Below, piece after piece: positions 12,301-13,236 of a DNA stretch of 13,236 nucleotides (the stretch's first letter is position 1; each line of letters begins with the position of its first letter). The position numbers and the translations under genes are program-made. Source of the DNA: JBBQAA01 sp038276395 (GTDB taxonomy: Bacteria; Actinomycetota; Thermoleophilia; Solirubrobacterales; Solirubrobacteraceae); assembly GCA_038276395.1 (NCBI GenBank), contig JBBQAA010000015.1, forward strand, positions 1-13,236, in the 5' to 3' direction. Below the pieces are notes generated by a model. That model ran no database searches and was not told the origin of the DNA. It saw only the letters and a program-made list of their open reading frames with translations.

Positions 12301-13236
12301 CTACCCGCGCTCGGGATCGCGGGCCGACCGCCCGCGGTCGCGGTCGCGCCCGCCGCCGTTGCGGCCCCGGTCGCGATCGCGGCCGCCGCGGCCGCCGCCC
12401 CGGTCGCCGCCCGAGCCCACGGTGACGAGCTCCTCGTTGGACTTGCCCTGGACCTCGGGGTCGTCGGCCAGGCGCAGCCCGATGCGGCCGCGCTCGCGGT
12501 CGACCTCGACCACCCTGACCTCGATCTCCTGGCCCTTCTCGAGGACCTCCTCGACCGTGGCCACGCGCTCGCCGGGCGAGATGTTCGAGATGTGCAGCAG
12601 GCCGTCGGTGCCCTTGGCCAGCTCGACGAAGGCGCCGAAGGCCGTGGTCTTGACGACCTTGCCCGTGAAGGAGTCCCCGAGCTCGACCTCCTTGGTCATC
12701 GAGCGGATGCGCTCGGCCAGCGCGTCGCCGCGCTCGCCGACCGTCGCGTAGATGAGGACCTGGCCCTCGTCGTTGACGTCGATCTGGGAGTCGAACTCGT
12801 CGGCCAGGCCGCGGATCGTCTCCCCGCCCTTGCCGATGAGCAGGCCGATCTTCTCCGGGTCGATCTGCACCGTGGTGATGCGCGGCGCGTGCTTGGAGAG
12901 CTCGGCGCGCGGCGCGTCCAGCACCTCGGCCATCTTGCCGAGGATGAACTCGCGGCCGACCTTCGCCTGGGCGAGCGCGTCGCGCAGGATGTCGAACGTG
13001 ACGCCCGTGATCTTGATGTCCATCTGCAGGGCGGTGATGCCCCGCTCGGTGCCGGCGACCTTGAAGTCCATGTCGCCGAGGTGGTCCTCCACGCCCGCGA
13101 TGTCGGAGAGCACGATGTAGTCATCGCCCTCCTTGATGAGGCCCATCGCGATGCCGGCCACCGGGCGCTTGATCGGCACGCCCGCGTCCATCAGCGACAG
13201 CGAGGAGCCGCACACCGAGGCCATCGAGGAAGACCC
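12301..13236 (-). CDS. pnp: Polyribonucleotide nucleotidyltransferase, C-terminal part (cut by window edge)
   Basis: PNPase degrades RNA 3'-5' by phosphorolysis and can add heteropolymeric tails. The last 311 residues are present; the first ~400 lie beyond the right edge. Visible in order are the end of the second RNase PH domain, with SMASVCGSSLSLMDAGVP (4-21) and the catalytic-site stretch EDHLGDMDFKVAGT (50-63), the KH domain (about 119-175) with IGKGG at 134-138, and the S1 domain (about 186-255) with TAFGAFVELAKGTDGLLHIS. A tail of about 40 residues, rich in Gly, Arg and Asp, follows. The tail is unlikely to fold and may bind RNA or partner proteins. pnp is the first visible gene of the row, 47 bp before the GTG of the M16 peptidase. 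Confidence 0.97.
   Translation of the reverse strand, partial: GSSSMASVCGSSLSLMDAGVPIKRPVAGIAMGLIKEGDDYIVLSDIAGVEDHLGDMDFKVAGTERGITALQMDIKITGVTFDILRDALAQAKVGREFILGKMAEVLDAPRAELSKHAPRITTVQIDPEKIGLLIGKGGETIRGLADEFDSQIDVNDEGQVLIYATVGERGDALAERIRSMTKEVELGDSFTGKVVKTTAFGAFVELAKGTDGLLHISNISPGERVATVEEVLEKGQEIEVRVVEVDRERGRIGLRLADDPEVQGKSNEELVTVGSGGDRGGGRGGRDRDRGRNGGGRDRDRGRSARDPERG
12328..12387 (-). repeat. Duplicated GGRDRDRGR coding repeat in the PNPase tail
   Basis: Two 27-base segments, 12361-12387 and 12328-12354, both encode GGRDRDRGR and are separated by two codons. The nucleotide copies differ at several wobble positions, so the peptide repeat rather than the DNA appears to be kept. It lies in the disordered Arg/Gly/Asp tail of PNPase. 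Confidence 0.65.

Overview
The window is a very GC-rich (roughly 70% or more by eye), densely packed bacterial segment. Every gene I can support lies on the minus strand, so it reads as one long transcriptional direction from about 13236 down to 1. The order is pnp, M16 peptidase, unknown gene, dapB, toxin-antitoxin pair, two hypothetical genes, dapA, RNase J, ftsK, rodZ-like, cinA, carbonic anhydrase, recA. This matches the conserved actinobacterial neighbourhood pnp / M16 peptidase / dapB / (thyX) / dapA / rnj / ftsK / cinA / recA. Gene order, GC content, GTG starts and a probable leaderless promoter point to Actinomycetota. A deep lineage such as Thermoleophilia is my guess, not something the sequence proves.

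Region 1 (13236-11022): the 3' part of pnp, with KH and S1 domains and an Arg/Gly/Asp-rich tail, followed by a zinc M16 processing peptidase. Region 2 (11021-9697): a 153-bp GC-rich spacer with two hairpins, an unrecognised gene with faint uracil-DNA-glycosylase-like features, then dapB in a 4-bp ATGA overlap. Region 3 (9696-8096) is the accessory part: a MazE/MazF-type pair with its own apparent leaderless promoter, a small hypothetical protein, an imperfect 65-bp inverted repeat, and a Pro/Ala-rich hypothetical protein. Region 4 (8095-5571): dapA and ribonuclease J, overlapping by one base. Region 5 (5570-2282): two small hairpins, the DNA translocase FtsK, and a RodZ-like membrane protein. 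Region 6 (2285-1): cinA (ATGA overlap with rodZ), a beta-carbonic anhydrase, a 158-bp spacer with a probable recA promoter and leader hairpin, and the first 99 codons of recA.

Functionally the core genes cover RNA decay (PNPase, RNase J), the first two steps of the diaminopimelate/lysine branch (DapA, DapB), chromosome segregation and cell shape (FtsK, RodZ), and DNA repair/NAD salvage (RecA, CinA). The less expected items are the toxin-antitoxin pair and two hypotheticals between dapB and dapA, the unknown gene coupled to dapB, and the carbonic anhydrase between cinA and recA. I found no CRISPR array, tRNA, rRNA, insertion sequence or riboswitch. The window does not clearly contain a new multi-gene system; the strongest leads are the small accessory genes and the inverted repeat between dapB and dapA. 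No stretch over 300 bases lacks a gene.
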